DNA of 64,000 bases. It comes from Alteromonas sp. CI.11.F.A3. Its GTDB lineage: Bacteria; Pseudomonadota; Gammaproteobacteria; Enterobacterales; Alteromonadaceae. The translations under genes and the position numbers were made by a program. A model generated the notes under the pieces. The model searched no databases. It was not told the DNA's origin and was given only the letters and a program-made list of their open reading frames with translations. The DNA is taken from the NCBI RefSeq assembly GCF_032925565.1, contig NZ_CP136708.1, forward strand, positions 992,001-1,056,000, written 5' to 3'. Below are positions 19,444 to 28,893 of the stretch, one piece after another; the first letter of the stretch is position 1, and every line of letters begins with the position of its first letter.

Positions 19444-20584
19444 ACCCGCAAGCCAGTCTGTGCATGCCGCCTACTTGGCGGCAGATGCGTGTCACGATGT
19501 GGCCAGTGAAATATTATCTAAAGCAGCACTAGATGAAATAGAACTCGTACTTTTTCACACATCCACATCCTTTGATTTAGATGACGTTGCGAAGCAAATG
19601 ACATCTCTGTTTGCCAATGTGCCCACAGTAGGTTGCACTAGCGCAGGAGAGTTTAATAAAAACGGGTACTGTACTGAAAGCCTAGTTGTTGTGGCTTTTT
19701 TAAAATGCGAATTTTCCATAGCTACCGCGCTAGTTTCAAACTTAGATGAAATTAATTTCGACGAAGCCCACGATACGGCAAGTGGGCTGCGTAATACTTT
19801 GCAGGCAAGAGACAAACGATACGATACCAATCAACATTTTGTAATCTCTGTTTTAGACGGGCTTACCCGCCACGAGGAGCATTTCCTTGAGACGTTCGCT
19901 ACCGCGTTTGGCAATATTCCTCATTTAGGAGGAAGTGCCGGCGATGATTTAAAACTTGAAGCGACCTATGTTTTTTATCAAGGTGAGTTTCACCAGAATG
20001 CCGCGGTATTGATGTTGGTGGGAACCGGTAAACCTTTCTCTGTTTTTTCAGTTGATCATATCGACTCGCCAGTATCTAAGCTGGTGGTCACCAAGGCAGA
20101 TCCTGAATCTCGTACGGTTTACGAGATTAACGGCGAACCAGCTGCGCAATACTATGCGAGTTTACTTGGGTTAAAGGCTGCTGATTTAACCCCTGATGTG
20201 TTTTCAGTATTTCCATTGGCGGTACTGGTAGGGGATAGGTATTTTATCCGATCGATACAAAAAGTCGATTTGGCCACCAACGCTATTACTTTTTACTGTG
20301 CGGTAGATATCGGCATCATTCTTACCTTTGTGCAGCTTGGTGACTGTATTGATGCTATGGAGCAAAAGTTAGAAACCCTTAGCAAGGAACTGGGGGAAGC
20401 CGAGTTTGTGTATACGTGTGATTGCTTTTTGCGGCGCTTAGAAATAGAGCAAAATAAAAAAACGGCTGAAATTCAGCGGCTACAAAATAAATATCAAGTA
20501 GCTGGGTTTAATGCTTATGGTGAACATATACATTCGGTGCATTTAAACCAGACCTTCACGGGGGTGTATTTTGCTAAAAACTGA
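19409..20584 (+). CDS. FIST-domain sensory protein
   Basis: The preferred start is GTG 19409, preceded by AAGGTG, giving about 391 residues; a TTG at 19376 is also possible. It overlaps the NosR-like gene by 35 bases. The protein has the FIST N-terminal part (HTSTSFDLDDVAKQM, VPTVGCTSAGEF, GGSAGDD) and a FIST_C part with the ending VAGFNAYGEHIHSVHLNQTFTG. FIST domains are thought to bind small ligands such as amino acids. It overlaps the hybrid kinase by 14 bases and probably supplies ligand sensing to it. To my recollection a similar FIST/kinase pair sits near the exa genes of Pseudomonas. Confidence 0.88.
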   Translation: MSKTSILSALSKPASQSVHAAYLAADACHDVASEILSKAALDEIELVLFHTSTSFDLDDVAKQMTSLFANVPTVGCTSAGEFNKNGYCTESLVVVAFLKCEFSIATALVSNLDEINFDEAHDTASGLRNTLQARDKRYDTNQHFVISVLDGLTRHEEHFLETFATAFGNIPHLGGSAGDDLKLEATYVFYQGEFHQNAAVLMLVGTGKPFSVFSVDHIDSPVSKLVVTKADPESRTVYEINGEPAAQYYASLLGLKAADLTPDVFSVFPLAVLVGDRYFIRSIQKVDLATNAITFYCAVDIGIILTFVQLGDCIDAMEQKLETLSKELGEAEFVYTCDCFLRRLEIEQNKKTAEIQRLQNKYQVAGFNAYGEHIHSVHLNQTFTGVYFAKN

Positions 20585-23114
20585 GTCGCACATCGAGACT
20601 GAAGTAAACAAGGCGCACGAGGAAACTGAACTAGAGAGGCTTCGTCGCGAACTCACACGCCAAGTTGATGAAAACGAAAAGCTTGAAAAAATTAACGCTG
20701 CACTCATGTATCGCATCGAAGAAGGTGGGTTCAATCACCATAGTTACCGTGCCTTTGAGCACGCAGTGCAGCTATCAGAAAAAGTAAATGAAAAAACCGA
20801 AGCCCTGCAAGTTGTACTGCAAAAGTTAGAAAAATCGAATGCCGAGATAGCTAGAGCCCATCAAGAAACGAACCAGTTAAAGCAGCGCTTAAATGATGCT
20901 ATTGAAAGTATCAACCAAGCCATGGTGTTACTCGATAGCAAGGGTGCAGTCATCTATTTTAATCGTCACTTCACCATAGTGTGGGATAACTTGACCATTA
21001 CGCCCCAAATTGGCGATAACTATTACGATATCACCCAGCATGCAAAGCATTTAGGGGTTATCCGTCGGGTGCTTCCTCCTGATTCAGAAGGTCGTATTAT
21101 CTACCAGCTGTCTAATAGCAGGTGGTATCAGCTTACTATTCGCCGCACCCAAGAAGGCGGCAAAGTTATCTTGTTCAACGATATTACCGAAGTGAAGCTC
21201 AATGAGTCGAACCGGTATGAGCAGGTCATCAAAGAGAAAAATAAACTGCTGCAAAGCCTCATTGATAGTGTTGATGTTGGTATATTACTTATTAACCAAG
21301 AGGGCGGCGTTGCCTTTTGGAACGATACGTTTTTAACCCAATCTAATTTGTCAAAGCAGACAATGTTCGATTGCAAGAACATCTATTCCCTGCAAATGCA
21401 TACTGACTGGAGCGGGTTAAACCTTGAAAAAACGGGGGATACCACCCAAATCATCAACGAAAACTTGGTAGTTGATAGACGTATTACCATGCTGCCCGAT
21501 GGTAACACCCTGTGCACCTTTACTAATGTAACGTCCCAGCATCAGTATGCGGAAACCTTAAAGCAGAACGAAAGCTGGATCCGTATGATTACCGATAATG
21601 TGCCCGCACTTATCGCCTATATCGGTACCGATAAACACTTTCTATATACCAATAAGGGTTATCGAGATTGGTATGGATTAGGCGCAGAACCTTTGTATGG
21701 CGTAGCGATGGAGCAAAGCCATCTTAAACATGTTTACCCTAACCTGATGCCTTATGTTGAACGAGTGAATAAAGGAGAAGTTGTCACGTTTCAAAGTGAA
21801 GAAACCAATGCTCAGGGCGAAACGGGTTTCTTACAAAAAGTCTATTTGCCGCATTTCAACGATAAGCACGAGATAGAGGGGCATTTTGTATTAGCGACTG
21901 ATGTGTCGGAACAGGTAAGAAGTAAGCAGCAACTGCAGGCCGCGAAAGATCAGCTGGAGTCAAATGTTGAAAAACGTACCCGCGAACTCCACCACGCGAA
22001 TATTGCGCTGCAAGAAGCGATGAATTCTAAGAGTAAGTTTTTAGCGGCGATCAGTCACGATTTAATGCAGCCCTTAAGTGCAGCAATTTTGTTCAATGAG
22101 TCGTTACGAGATCAAGTGCAAGCCTCGGCGGGCCCAATTGTGAGTGCATTAGATAACTCGCTGTCTGATTTGAACAGTCTAATACGTACATTGATTGAAA
22201 CCTCGAAGTTAGATGCGGGCGTAGTGCAGCCTGATAAACAGCGCGAGAATGCGCTTCCGTTGCTAACGCAGTTAGCCGAGGAGTTCAGCCACATTAGCCA
22301 CGACTACCAGGTAAATTTTCGCTACAAATTTCAAGACGCTATTGTTCATACAGACGTAAGCTTACTATCCCGAATTTTACGTAACTTACTGAGTAATGCG
22401 ATGAAGTACGGTGCCAAAGGGAAAGTGCTTTTTGCGGCTAGGACGATGGGTAGTCATCTTCGTATTAGTATATTTGACCAAGGCGTAGGAATAAGCCAAG
22501 CAGATCAAACGGTAATCTTCAAAGAATTTAGCCGTTTGGAAAATGACTTTAACTACTCTTATAGTTTAGGACTTGGGCTTTACATTGTAGATAAAATGAG
22601 CCGGTTACTTGAGCACGACATCAGCGTTTCATCTACGCAAGGGCTAGGGTCTTGTTTTACTTTATCGGTGCCCCTAGCATCTGTTCAGGAAGTTGAGCAC
22701 GAGGCTACGTTTGATGCTACACCCCAGTATAATTTGCCTGATAACCTTCTAGATAAGCAAATATGGCATATCGACAACGACACTAATATGCGTATAGCAA
22801 TGCAAACGCTATTTGAAAACTGGGGAATGGAAGTGGTTACATTTTCTGGTTTCGCGCAATGCATGGCGGTGATGGACAACTGCTTTGATGACTGTGATTT
22901 ACTTATCGTCGATTATCATTTGGATGACGGAGAGAACGGCTTGGAAATAGCGAAGCAAATTAAGCAAACATTGCCTTCTATGCCCATCATGTTGTGCACG
23001 GCTAATCACTCAAAAGCGCTAGAAAACGAGTTAGAAGGGACAAGCATACAGTTGTTACACAAACCCATTAATTCAGCACGCTTAAAACAAGCACTAAAAT
23101 CGTCTGTTTCATAA
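20571..23114 (+). CDS. PAS-containing hybrid sensor histidine kinase/response regulator
   Basis: The 847-residue soluble protein starts at a TTG inside the end of the FIST gene, so translation is coupled. It has an N-terminal coiled coil (about 10-110), then three PAS-like units (about 105-220, 225-320 and 335-450). HisKA follows with FLAAISHDLMQPLSAA (phosphoacceptor His near 496), then HATPase with LRNLLSNAMKYG and FDQGVGIS, and a C-terminal receiver (about 725-845) with LLIVDYHLDDGENGLE. No membrane helix is seen. It most resembles the ErcS-prime type cytoplasmic kinases of alcohol-oxidation regulons. The LuxR regulator convergently encoded at 23168-23827 is a likely phosphorelay partner, which is inferred. 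Confidence 0.9.
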   Translation: MLKTESHIETEVNKAHEETELERLRRELTRQVDENEKLEKINAALMYRIEEGGFNHHSYRAFEHAVQLSEKVNEKTEALQVVLQKLEKSNAEIARAHQETNQLKQRLNDAIESINQAMVLLDSKGAVIYFNRHFTIVWDNLTITPQIGDNYYDITQHAKHLGVIRRVLPPDSEGRIIYQLSNSRWYQLTIRRTQEGGKVILFNDITEVKLNESNRYEQVIKEKNKLLQSLIDSVDVGILLINQEGGVAFWNDTFLTQSNLSKQTMFDCKNIYSLQMHTDWSGLNLEKTGDTTQIINENLVVDRRITMLPDGNTLCTFTNVTSQHQYAETLKQNESWIRMITDNVPALIAYIGTDKHFLYTNKGYRDWYGLGAEPLYGVAMEQSHLKHVYPNLMPYVERVNKGEVVTFQSEETNAQGETGFLQKVYLPHFNDKHEIEGHFVLATDVSEQVRSKQQLQAAKDQLESNVEKRTRELHHANIALQEAMNSKSKFLAAISHDLMQPLSAAILFNESLRDQVQASAGPIVSALDNSLSDLNSLIRTLIETSKLDAGVVQPDKQRENALPLLTQLAEEFSHISHDYQVNFRYKFQDAIVHTDVSLLSRILRNLLSNAMKYGAKGKVLFAARTMGSHLRISIFDQGVGISQADQTVIFKEFSRLENDFNYSYSLGLGLYIVDKMSRLLEHDISVSSTQGLGSCFTLSVPLASVQEVEHEATFDATPQYNLPDNLLDKQIWHIDNDTNMRIAMQTLFENWGMEVVTFSGFAQCMAVMDNCFDDCDLLIVDYHLDDGENGLEIAKQIKQTLPSMPIMLCTANHSKALENELEGTSIQLLHKPINSARLKQALKSSVS

Positions 23115-23167
23115 TACGTGCTATTTACTTAAGCCAATAGACAAGCGGCATGCAGGCATAGTACGTA

Positions 23168-23827
23168 TTAATTGAATACGTACTGGTTAAAATCGATATT
23201 AGCAGCGCTGGCCACTACTTTGACTCGATTGCTTGCTCCTAATTTTTTCAAAATCGATGATACATGTGATTTCACGGTTGTTTCTGAAATATTGAGCTCA
23301 TAAGCAATAACTTTATTCGCTAGCCCTTGGGTTAAATACTTCAAAACCGCTAATTCTTTTCTGGTTAATGATCGAATTTGATCAAGCGAAATAGCATCTT
23401 CTTTTTTTACGCGATTTCGGACTGATGACGTACGCAAGATTTCAGATGGAAGGCACACGTTGCCTTCAAAGATAGATTCGACTGACGTTGCAATCTCTTC
23501 GATTTTACTACTCTTTGATATAAACCCGACTGCACCATAAGAGATGGTTTGAAGAATGTTATGTTTCTCGGTTTCCGCCGAGATGATAACAACAGGAAGG
23601 TTAGGATGTTGGTTCCTAATTTCAAGTAAACCATTAAGCCCGCAGGTTTCAGGCATGTTTAAATCAAGCATTACAAGATCGAAAGCAGAATCAGCTTCAA
23701 GTAACTCAAGTGCTTCAGATAGAGAGTTGGCTTCAAGGGTCTGAGACTCAGGAAATTTTTTACCCAATATCGTCACCATGGCGTGACGAAAAATGGGGTG
23801 ATCGTCAATAATAAGAATTCTTTGCAT
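23168..23827 (-). CDS. LuxR-family response regulator (ExaE/ErbR-AgmR-like)
   Basis: The 219-residue protein has a receiver domain (acidic DD at 7-8, phosphoacceptor in LVMLDLNMPETCGL) and a LuxR output domain reading LTRKELAVLKYLTQGLANKV then ISETTVKSHVSSILKKLG. It is convergent with the hybrid kinase and stands at the edge of the pqq/alcohol island. In pseudomonads, regulators of this type activate exa, ped and pqq genes. It is therefore the best candidate for binding the palindromes at 15665, 28827, 33947, 39703, 40748 and 42738, but that link is inferred. Confidence 0.9.
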   Translation of the reverse strand: MQRILIIDDHPIFRHAMVTILGKKFPESQTLEANSLSEALELLEADSAFDLVMLDLNMPETCGLNGLLEIRNQHPNLPVVIISAETEKHNILQTISYGAVGFISKSSKIEEIATSVESIFEGNVCLPSEILRTSSVRNRVKKEDAISLDQIRSLTRKELAVLKYLTQGLANKVIAYELNISETTVKSHVSSILKKLGASNRVKVVASAANIDFNQYVFN

Positions 23828-23978
23828 ACTATTACTACCCTCGGCTTAGCAAGTACCCAAATGCACTCACACAATACGTAACTCGACGCATGTTTGTTAA
23901 ATTTATTTTAACAAAATAGTTACAATGTGAGCAAGCGAATACGACCGAAGTCTTATAATAAAAAAGCCTTAAAAATTA

Positions 23979-24779
23979 TCATAAATTCCCTAAAAGTACT
24001 TTACGCTTTTGTTGATATTCTTCTTGGGTAATTAGCCCCTCTTTTCTAAGCTTTTCAAGGGTTTTAAATCTTTTTATAAGTGTATCTTCATTAGGTTTTA
24101 AAACTTCCTTAAGGGCCTGTGATGAGGATGTCGTTTTCTTCAACTCTTCTAGGTTTACCGTCACCCAATCAGTTCTATCAGGCTTCATGGCTACACCCGA
24201 AAAAGTGAATTGTAATTTTTCGCTAAATGGAAATTTAGACGCAGCTCGGTCACCGTAATTAAAGTCGTATTCAACCAGACCTTGGTTGGTGGGATCGTAA
24301 GCCATTTCATAGGCACTGTTAGCTAAACGGTTGTACTCACCAATAATAATGTTGAGTAGCGCATTGTTGTAAAATGCTCTACCCGCAATATAGTAAGTTT
24401 GTTTTTTTAACCCTCCTAGGGTTCTGCTTTCTTTTGCCATAGAAAATACAATATCTTGGTGAGGGCCTGCCTTTTGTAAGCCTATCGATAAATATTTTGC
24501 AAGTTGACTTTGTTGTTCTTTCGTAAAAAGGGGCTCAGTAGTATTCTTATTTTTTACCACTCTTATACTTGATAAAAAGCTTAATACATTTTTTTCATTT
24601 AATACTACGGGTTGGCTATTGTTTCCACCGTTTAAATATTTTTCTTCAACATTATTATCTTGTATTTTTATTTCTGTGTTTTTATCACCACGCCACAAAA
24701 TCGTACTTGATGAAAATGATGGCGTGGCGAAAATCATAAAAATAATAGCTAACAGGATTTTTGGCATTAATTTAGTCAT
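23979..24779 (-). CDS. Exported protein with C-terminal SHOCT domain
   Basis: The 266-residue product has a signal peptide (about 1-24, ending PSFSS). Its central region is unrecognised and predicted alpha/beta. It closes with a short SHOCT-type segment, LEKLRKEGLITQEEYQQKRK, a motif found at the ends of many unrelated proteins and thought to mediate oligomerisation. The gene is AT-richer than its neighbours. It follows the porin gene on the same strand, but a strong terminator-like hairpin lies between them. No function can be assigned. Confidence 0.7.
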   Translation of the reverse strand: MTKLMPKILLAIIFMIFATPSFSSSTILWRGDKNTEIKIQDNNVEEKYLNGGNNSQPVVLNEKNVLSFLSSIRVVKNKNTTEPLFTKEQQSQLAKYLSIGLQKAGPHQDIVFSMAKESRTLGGLKKQTYYIAGRAFYNNALLNIIIGEYNRLANSAYEMAYDPTNQGLVEYDFNYGDRAASKFPFSEKLQFTFSGVAMKPDRTDWVTVNLEELKKTTSSSQALKEVLKPNEDTLIKRFKTLEKLRKEGLITQEEYQQKRKVLLGNL

Positions 24780-24833
24780 TGTTTATTACCCTGCAAATTT
24801 GAGTGCTATAAAAATCACCTATTTTAAAAATTG

Positions 24834-24870
24834 CCAGCTTTAGTGACGCAATTTTGCGTCCTAAAGCTGG
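24834..24870 (-). terminator. Long hairpin after the porin gene
   Basis: CCAGCTTTAG pairs with CTAAAGCTGG, and inside it GACGCA pairs with TGCGTC. On the minus strand the stem is followed by CAATTTTTAAAA. It lies directly after the porin stop codon and probably terminates most porin transcripts. Confidence 0.82.
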
Positions 24871-24877
24871 TTAACAA

Positions 24878-26107
24878 TTAAAAGAAAATAGTGCCACCTA
24901 GTTGAATAAGTGTAAGATCCTCTGCGCTGTTATATATTGACTGAGCGGTATCAGAACCTGTGACATCTAAACTCAAATTTTCATATTTAGCGTAAATGAG
25001 AAAGCGAGAGCCAAAGTATTGTTCCGCTGCTATGCCCCATTGGCTTAACTCAGAACCTACTACGCCATCTAAATGCGCCATACCATATTGGTCGTTATAG
25101 CTTGCATATTCTGCGTAAAAAGCGGAATCACCAAAGTTGTTGTATTGCTTTCGGATACCCGCTTTAAAATAGTATGCGTCTGTATCATCACCAGAACCGA
25201 CAATAGCGTCATCAGTCTCTTCCATTTGATAGGTGGCCACCCCAAACACGCCAGATTCTAAATGCATTACACCGGCCTGAAATTGCAGGGTCGAAGAGCC
25301 GTCGCCACCCACGTTGGAGCCGCCATCTTTATTCACCGAATACCCGCCATGTAGGTTTGTTTTAAACCCATTGTGTTCAGCCGAGTATTTAACCGCGATG
25401 TCATAGATTTCATCATTGGCATAGCCTACCGCCACACTAAAATTACCCATTTTAGGTAAATCATAACGTACGCCATTGCGGTAAATCCCATTGCAGTCTA
25501 GGCCTATGCCCAGCCCAGGGGTGGCCAAGCACTGTGCAAATTGCCCCCACGCCACATTGGTTGAGCCTTCATCAATCCCCCGAATAAAGAACCCGTTGGC
25601 TCTAAATAATGGCGAAATGCCTGACCAAATAGTGCCGGAGGGATCGGCAAGTACCGCAATATTATCAGTGGGTAAGCTTTGTAGGCCGATGGTGACTTTT
25701 CCCCAATCGCCGCCAATATGAAGGCTACTGCCTAGAAGCCCAATATCGCCGCCATTGAAGGTGTCTAAGTTATCTTGATTGGCAAATAACAATGGTGTTT
25801 GATGGCCGCCGCCACCATAGTTCGGTGTACCGGAAAGCGGTTCAATAATAACTTCAAACCCTACGTCTAAACCATGCTCTTCAAGTTTGTAATCTCCCGA
25901 TAGGGTAATACGACTGCCAAGTGTGGTACCGTTATCTGAAAGCTGGGCAACATCACTGCCTATGCCGTCATCGTAATAGGTTAACCCTTCATTAATCCAG
26001 CCTGAAATATTCCAAGAATATTTTTCATCTTCGGCATAACTGTTTAAACTTAATGTACTTAATATGGCAATTGATAAATACGACTTAACAAGTAATTTAT
26101 TTTTCAT
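24878..26107 (-). CDS. Outer-membrane general porin
   Basis: The 409-residue protein has a signal peptide (about 1-25, ending NSYAED). A beta-barrel with alternating hydrophobic strands follows, many Gly/Asp-rich loops, and a terminal aromatic strand (LIQLGGTIFF), as in Gram-negative trimeric porins. Sections such as GGDWGKVTIGLQSLP resemble the conserved porin loop/strand that contributes to the pore. It lies downstream of the TonB receptor on the same strand but has its own leader with a palindrome at 26142-26164 and a terminator on each side. It may provide passive entry for small alcohols or acids. That role is inferred from location. Confidence 0.85.
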   Translation of the reverse strand: MKNKLLVKSYLSIAILSTLSLNSYAEDEKYSWNISGWINEGLTYYDDGIGSDVAQLSDNGTTLGSRITLSGDYKLEEHGLDVGFEVIIEPLSGTPNYGGGGHQTPLLFANQDNLDTFNGGDIGLLGSSLHIGGDWGKVTIGLQSLPTDNIAVLADPSGTIWSGISPLFRANGFFIRGIDEGSTNVAWGQFAQCLATPGLGIGLDCNGIYRNGVRYDLPKMGNFSVAVGYANDEIYDIAVKYSAEHNGFKTNLHGGYSVNKDGGSNVGGDGSSTLQFQAGVMHLESGVFGVATYQMEETDDAIVGSGDDTDAYYFKAGIRKQYNNFGDSAFYAEYASYNDQYGMAHLDGVVGSELSQWGIAAEQYFGSRFLIYAKYENLSLDVTGSDTAQSIYNSAEDLTLIQLGGTIFF

Positions 26108-26141
26108 TTTACTGTCCCAGTGTGAGTGGTGTTTTTTAATA

Positions 26142-26164
26142 ATGAGAATTTATTCTTTTCTCAT
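26142..26164 (-). promoter_or_regulatory. Palindrome in the porin leader
   Basis: ATGAGAA and TTCTCAT form a perfect seven-base inverted repeat with a nine-base spacer, about 35 bases before the porin start. It is a candidate operator or transcript hairpin. No binding protein can be named. Confidence 0.4.
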
Positions 26165-26270
26165 ATGCCCTAATGTAAATTTCGGGTGTCAGTAAAATTG
26201 ATAATAGATTTATATAGTTTTTGAACCATTGGACGTAAGGCTTGTTAGCCTCGTTCTTTAGGACTAAGAA

Positions 26271-26295
26271 AAATTAGGCGCATAGCGCCTAATTT
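26271..26295 (-). terminator. Terminator of the TonB receptor gene
   Basis: AAATTAGGCGC pairs perfectly with GCGCCTAATTT across three bases and, on the minus strand, is followed by TTTTTC. It begins 28 bases after the stop codon. Confidence 0.9.
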
Positions 26296-26322
26296 ATATT
26301 TTTAGTTTAAAAGCTCGCTAAA

Positions 26323-28764
26323 TTAAAATTTAGCTTTCACATTTAAACTCACCATGCGAGGTTGGGCTGGGCCAACAAATAAGGGGCTTTCTACATCAGG
26401 GTAAATGTCTTCTAATACTTCATCTGCTTCGCCATAAGTGCCGAAGGTTTCATAGTCTTTATCAAACACATTGTTTACCCGCAATTGCGCACTAAAGGTG
26501 TGATTAAACTGATGGTTCAAGTAAAGGTTAGTCACCACATAGCTATCTAAAGTGTTATTTTCGTTGGCCTCATCACCACGGAAGTATTGGCTAGAGGCTG
26601 AAATAACTTCTGCACCTAATGTGGTTTCTTGGCTAAACGCGTAGTCTAGGTAAAATTTGATATTGTGCTTTGGTTGTCCAGGAATGGTGTCACCTGCCTC
26701 AACTTGTCTATTTGCCCCTAACGGATTGAAAGGGCTAAAGGAGGTGAAGGAAGATTCGAAGGTCGCGTCTAGATAGTTATAATTAAATCGATAATTAAGC
26801 TTTTCCCAAACAGAACTAATGCTAAATTCAACGCCCTGTCTACGAGTAGCGTCAATATTAATAAAGTAGCCTCTAGACGCAACCGAGCCTGCCTGCTGAA
26901 ATATGATGTCATCTTCACTTTCGCTGCGATAAACATTCAACATCATATCGATATTGTTAAAGGTCGCGGCATAATTTGCTTCAATGGTTTGGGTTACGAC
27001 TTGATCTAACGGTGGATCGGCAACAAAACCATTAGGTAGGCGACATGGGTCGTCTTCGTCTGCACAGCTTAATTCTGCAGGGCTTGGTGTTCTTGATGAC
27101 TGACTAAACGCAAGGTTCAGCTGGGAGGTATCACTCAGCGTAATATCTAACCCTATGGCGGGGTTGAACTGCGTGAATCTATGGTCGCCATCAAGTGAAT
27201 CATCACCATCTTCGCTTAAGTCTTCCATTAGCACATGGTCGCGATTGAAGCGGCCACCAATGTTTAGCGATACCTTATCGGTAAGTTGGGTGGTATTAAC
27301 AAAAAGCAACGACCAGGCAGTGGTGTCTACATCAAGCCTTACTCTCGCTTCAGCTGATTGTAGCCCTTGAAGTGGGATGACCGTGCGTGAATCGCTTGCG
27401 GTATCGTTTTCTAATATCCCAAAGGTTGTATCGGCAGAATAATTGATATCACCTTTATTGTAAGTCGCGCCAATCACCAGCACAGATGGTTTGCCTAATA
27501 ATTCATAATTGCTGGCAAGCTGAGAAGAAACACCGAAAGCTTCTGAGCTTGATAACCCCGTATTGTAGGTGCCGTCTATCACATCGGGTGATACATCTGA
27601 AATATCTGATAGGGCAGTATCTTCATCGTAGCCAATGAAAGCAACGGCTTCTACATCATCGCCAACCGTGGCTAGTTCGTCATCATCGTCGTCGTCACCG
27701 TTATCAAAATCATCATCGTCATCATCATCATCGTCTTCCAATTCACACAAGGTGATGCGACCATCGCTAAATTGGCATGCGCCAAAGTCGCTGTCATCAC
27801 CATTTATACTGGTGGTTTCATTGTCGCGGTAAAAGGCGTTGAACGAGAGTAGATGGTTGTCGCTTAACTGTAGATCGCCAGAAAGACTAAAGTGATGTAG
27901 CTCGTTGTTCGTTTGATCGGGGTGAGTATACACCGCTTCGCGGCCTTCTATTTCTAGTAGTTCAATTGGTGAGGCACCATTGCCTAATAGCTCGCTATCG
28001 GCATATAGATAGTTGAAATCGATTCGTCGCTTACTGTCTTGGTAAGACACGGCGCTGAATACTTGATTTACCTCTGAAGGTGAGTAATCCCGCCACCCAT
28101 CTTCTTCATAATGATTAGCGTTAATGTAATAGCCCCAATTACCATTATTCCCGCCAGATTCTATCGACAGCGCTGACTGACCATATTGCCCTACAGTGGC
28201 ATCTACTTCGTTGGCATCGAAGGAAAAGCCGGTTTTGGTATTTAGTGCTAGTGCGCCACCCAATGTATTTTGCCCGAACAGGGGATTAGAGCCTGAATAC
28301 AGCGACACCGTATCGATAGCATCAAGGGGCATAAGATCCCAATTCACGGTATCGCCAAACGCCTCGTTAATTCTGCCACCATTCATGTACACCGAAATAC
28401 CTTGGGGTAAGCCTAGCAGTGGCGACGCGGTGAAACCTCGGTATTGTAAATCGGGTTGAAACGGGTTGTTTTGCGCATCATTCAAATTCACGCTAGCAAG
28501 TTGGGATTTTAAGAGTTCTGGCAAAGAGCGGCTTACGCTGGCCTCAATTTCCTCTTGAGACAAAGACTGTACGCTGCCGAAAATTGGCGCTGCATCACTC
28601 CCGGTTTGCAACGATGTGGCACCATGAACTTCTATTACTTCTACATCATTGTTTGGCTGTTGGCTTTCTGTTTTAGAATTTGCATAGGCTGGGCTACAAA
28701 GTGCTAAAGAGACGCTTGAAGCGATGAGTGCGTAAGATAAAGGCGTTGTGGTTTTTATTATCAT
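26323..28764 (-). CDS. TonB-dependent receptor with Asp-rich extracellular insertion, PQQ/alcohol island
   Basis: The 813-residue outer-membrane receptor has a signal peptide ending SPAYANS, a TonB-box-like VEVIEVHGA and a plug domain (about 55-180, with YRGFTASPLLGLP and NTLGGALALNTKTG). Its barrel ends in MVSLNVKAKF. An insertion at residues 344-362 (27679-27735) is almost entirely Asp, with one F, N and G; two Cys (330 and 340) lie just before it and Glu residues flank it. A copy of the island palindrome lies 63 bases upstream of the start. Placement next to pqq and a DxD-type quinoprotein suggests uptake of a metal complex, perhaps lanthanide, or of PQQ. The ligand is not proven by sequence. 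Confidence 0.9.
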   Translation of the reverse strand: MIIKTTTPLSYALIASSVSLALCSPAYANSKTESQQPNNDVEVIEVHGATSLQTGSDAAPIFGSVQSLSQEEIEASVSRSLPELLKSQLASVNLNDAQNNPFQPDLQYRGFTASPLLGLPQGISVYMNGGRINEAFGDTVNWDLMPLDAIDTVSLYSGSNPLFGQNTLGGALALNTKTGFSFDANEVDATVGQYGQSALSIESGGNNGNWGYYINANHYEEDGWRDYSPSEVNQVFSAVSYQDSKRRIDFNYLYADSELLGNGASPIELLEIEGREAVYTHPDQTNNELHHFSLSGDLQLSDNHLLSFNAFYRDNETTSINGDDSDFGACQFSDGRITLCELEDDDDDDDDDFDNGDDDDDDELATVGDDVEAVAFIGYDEDTALSDISDVSPDVIDGTYNTGLSSSEAFGVSSQLASNYELLGKPSVLVIGATYNKGDINYSADTTFGILENDTASDSRTVIPLQGLQSAEARVRLDVDTTAWSLLFVNTTQLTDKVSLNIGGRFNRDHVLMEDLSEDGDDSLDGDHRFTQFNPAIGLDITLSDTSQLNLAFSQSSRTPSPAELSCADEDDPCRLPNGFVADPPLDQVVTQTIEANYAATFNNIDMMLNVYRSESEDDIIFQQAGSVASRGYFINIDATRRQGVEFSISSVWEKLNYRFNYNYLDATFESSFTSFSPFNPLGANRQVEAGDTIPGQPKHNIKFYLDYAFSQETTLGAEVISASSQYFRGDEANENNTLDSYVVTNLYLNHQFNHTFSAQLRVNNVFDKDYETFGTYGEADEVLEDIYPDVESPLFVGPAQPRMVSLNVKAKF

Positions 28765-28826
28765 GATTCTGATTCTTCAATGTACGAGCATGCAATCAGT
28801 ATCGTGTAGCTAGGTCCCGAAAAATA

Positions 28827-28845
28827 TCCTCCTAAAGGGGGAGGA
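28827..28845 (-). promoter_or_regulatory. Palindromic operator copy upstream of the TonB receptor
   Basis: TCCTCC and GGAGGA frame TAAAGGG, giving an imperfect copy of TCCTCCTAAAGGAGGA. It sits 63 bases upstream of the receptor start on the minus strand and after the end of pqqF, so the receptor has its own regulated promoter. Confidence 0.65.
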
Positions 28846-28893
28846 AGAGTCGTAAATTGGTAGTATATAAAAGTCCTAAGTGGGCGGTTTTTA

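Noticed and set aside
24411..24425. AACCCTCCTAGGGTT palindrome resembling the island motif
   Set aside because: It lies inside the SHOCT-protein coding sequence and differs in the core; a chance match is likely.
27635..27832. Serine-rich plus-strand reading frame opposite the TonB receptor
   Set aside because: It is the antisense reading of the Asp-repeat tract and has no ribosome-binding site.
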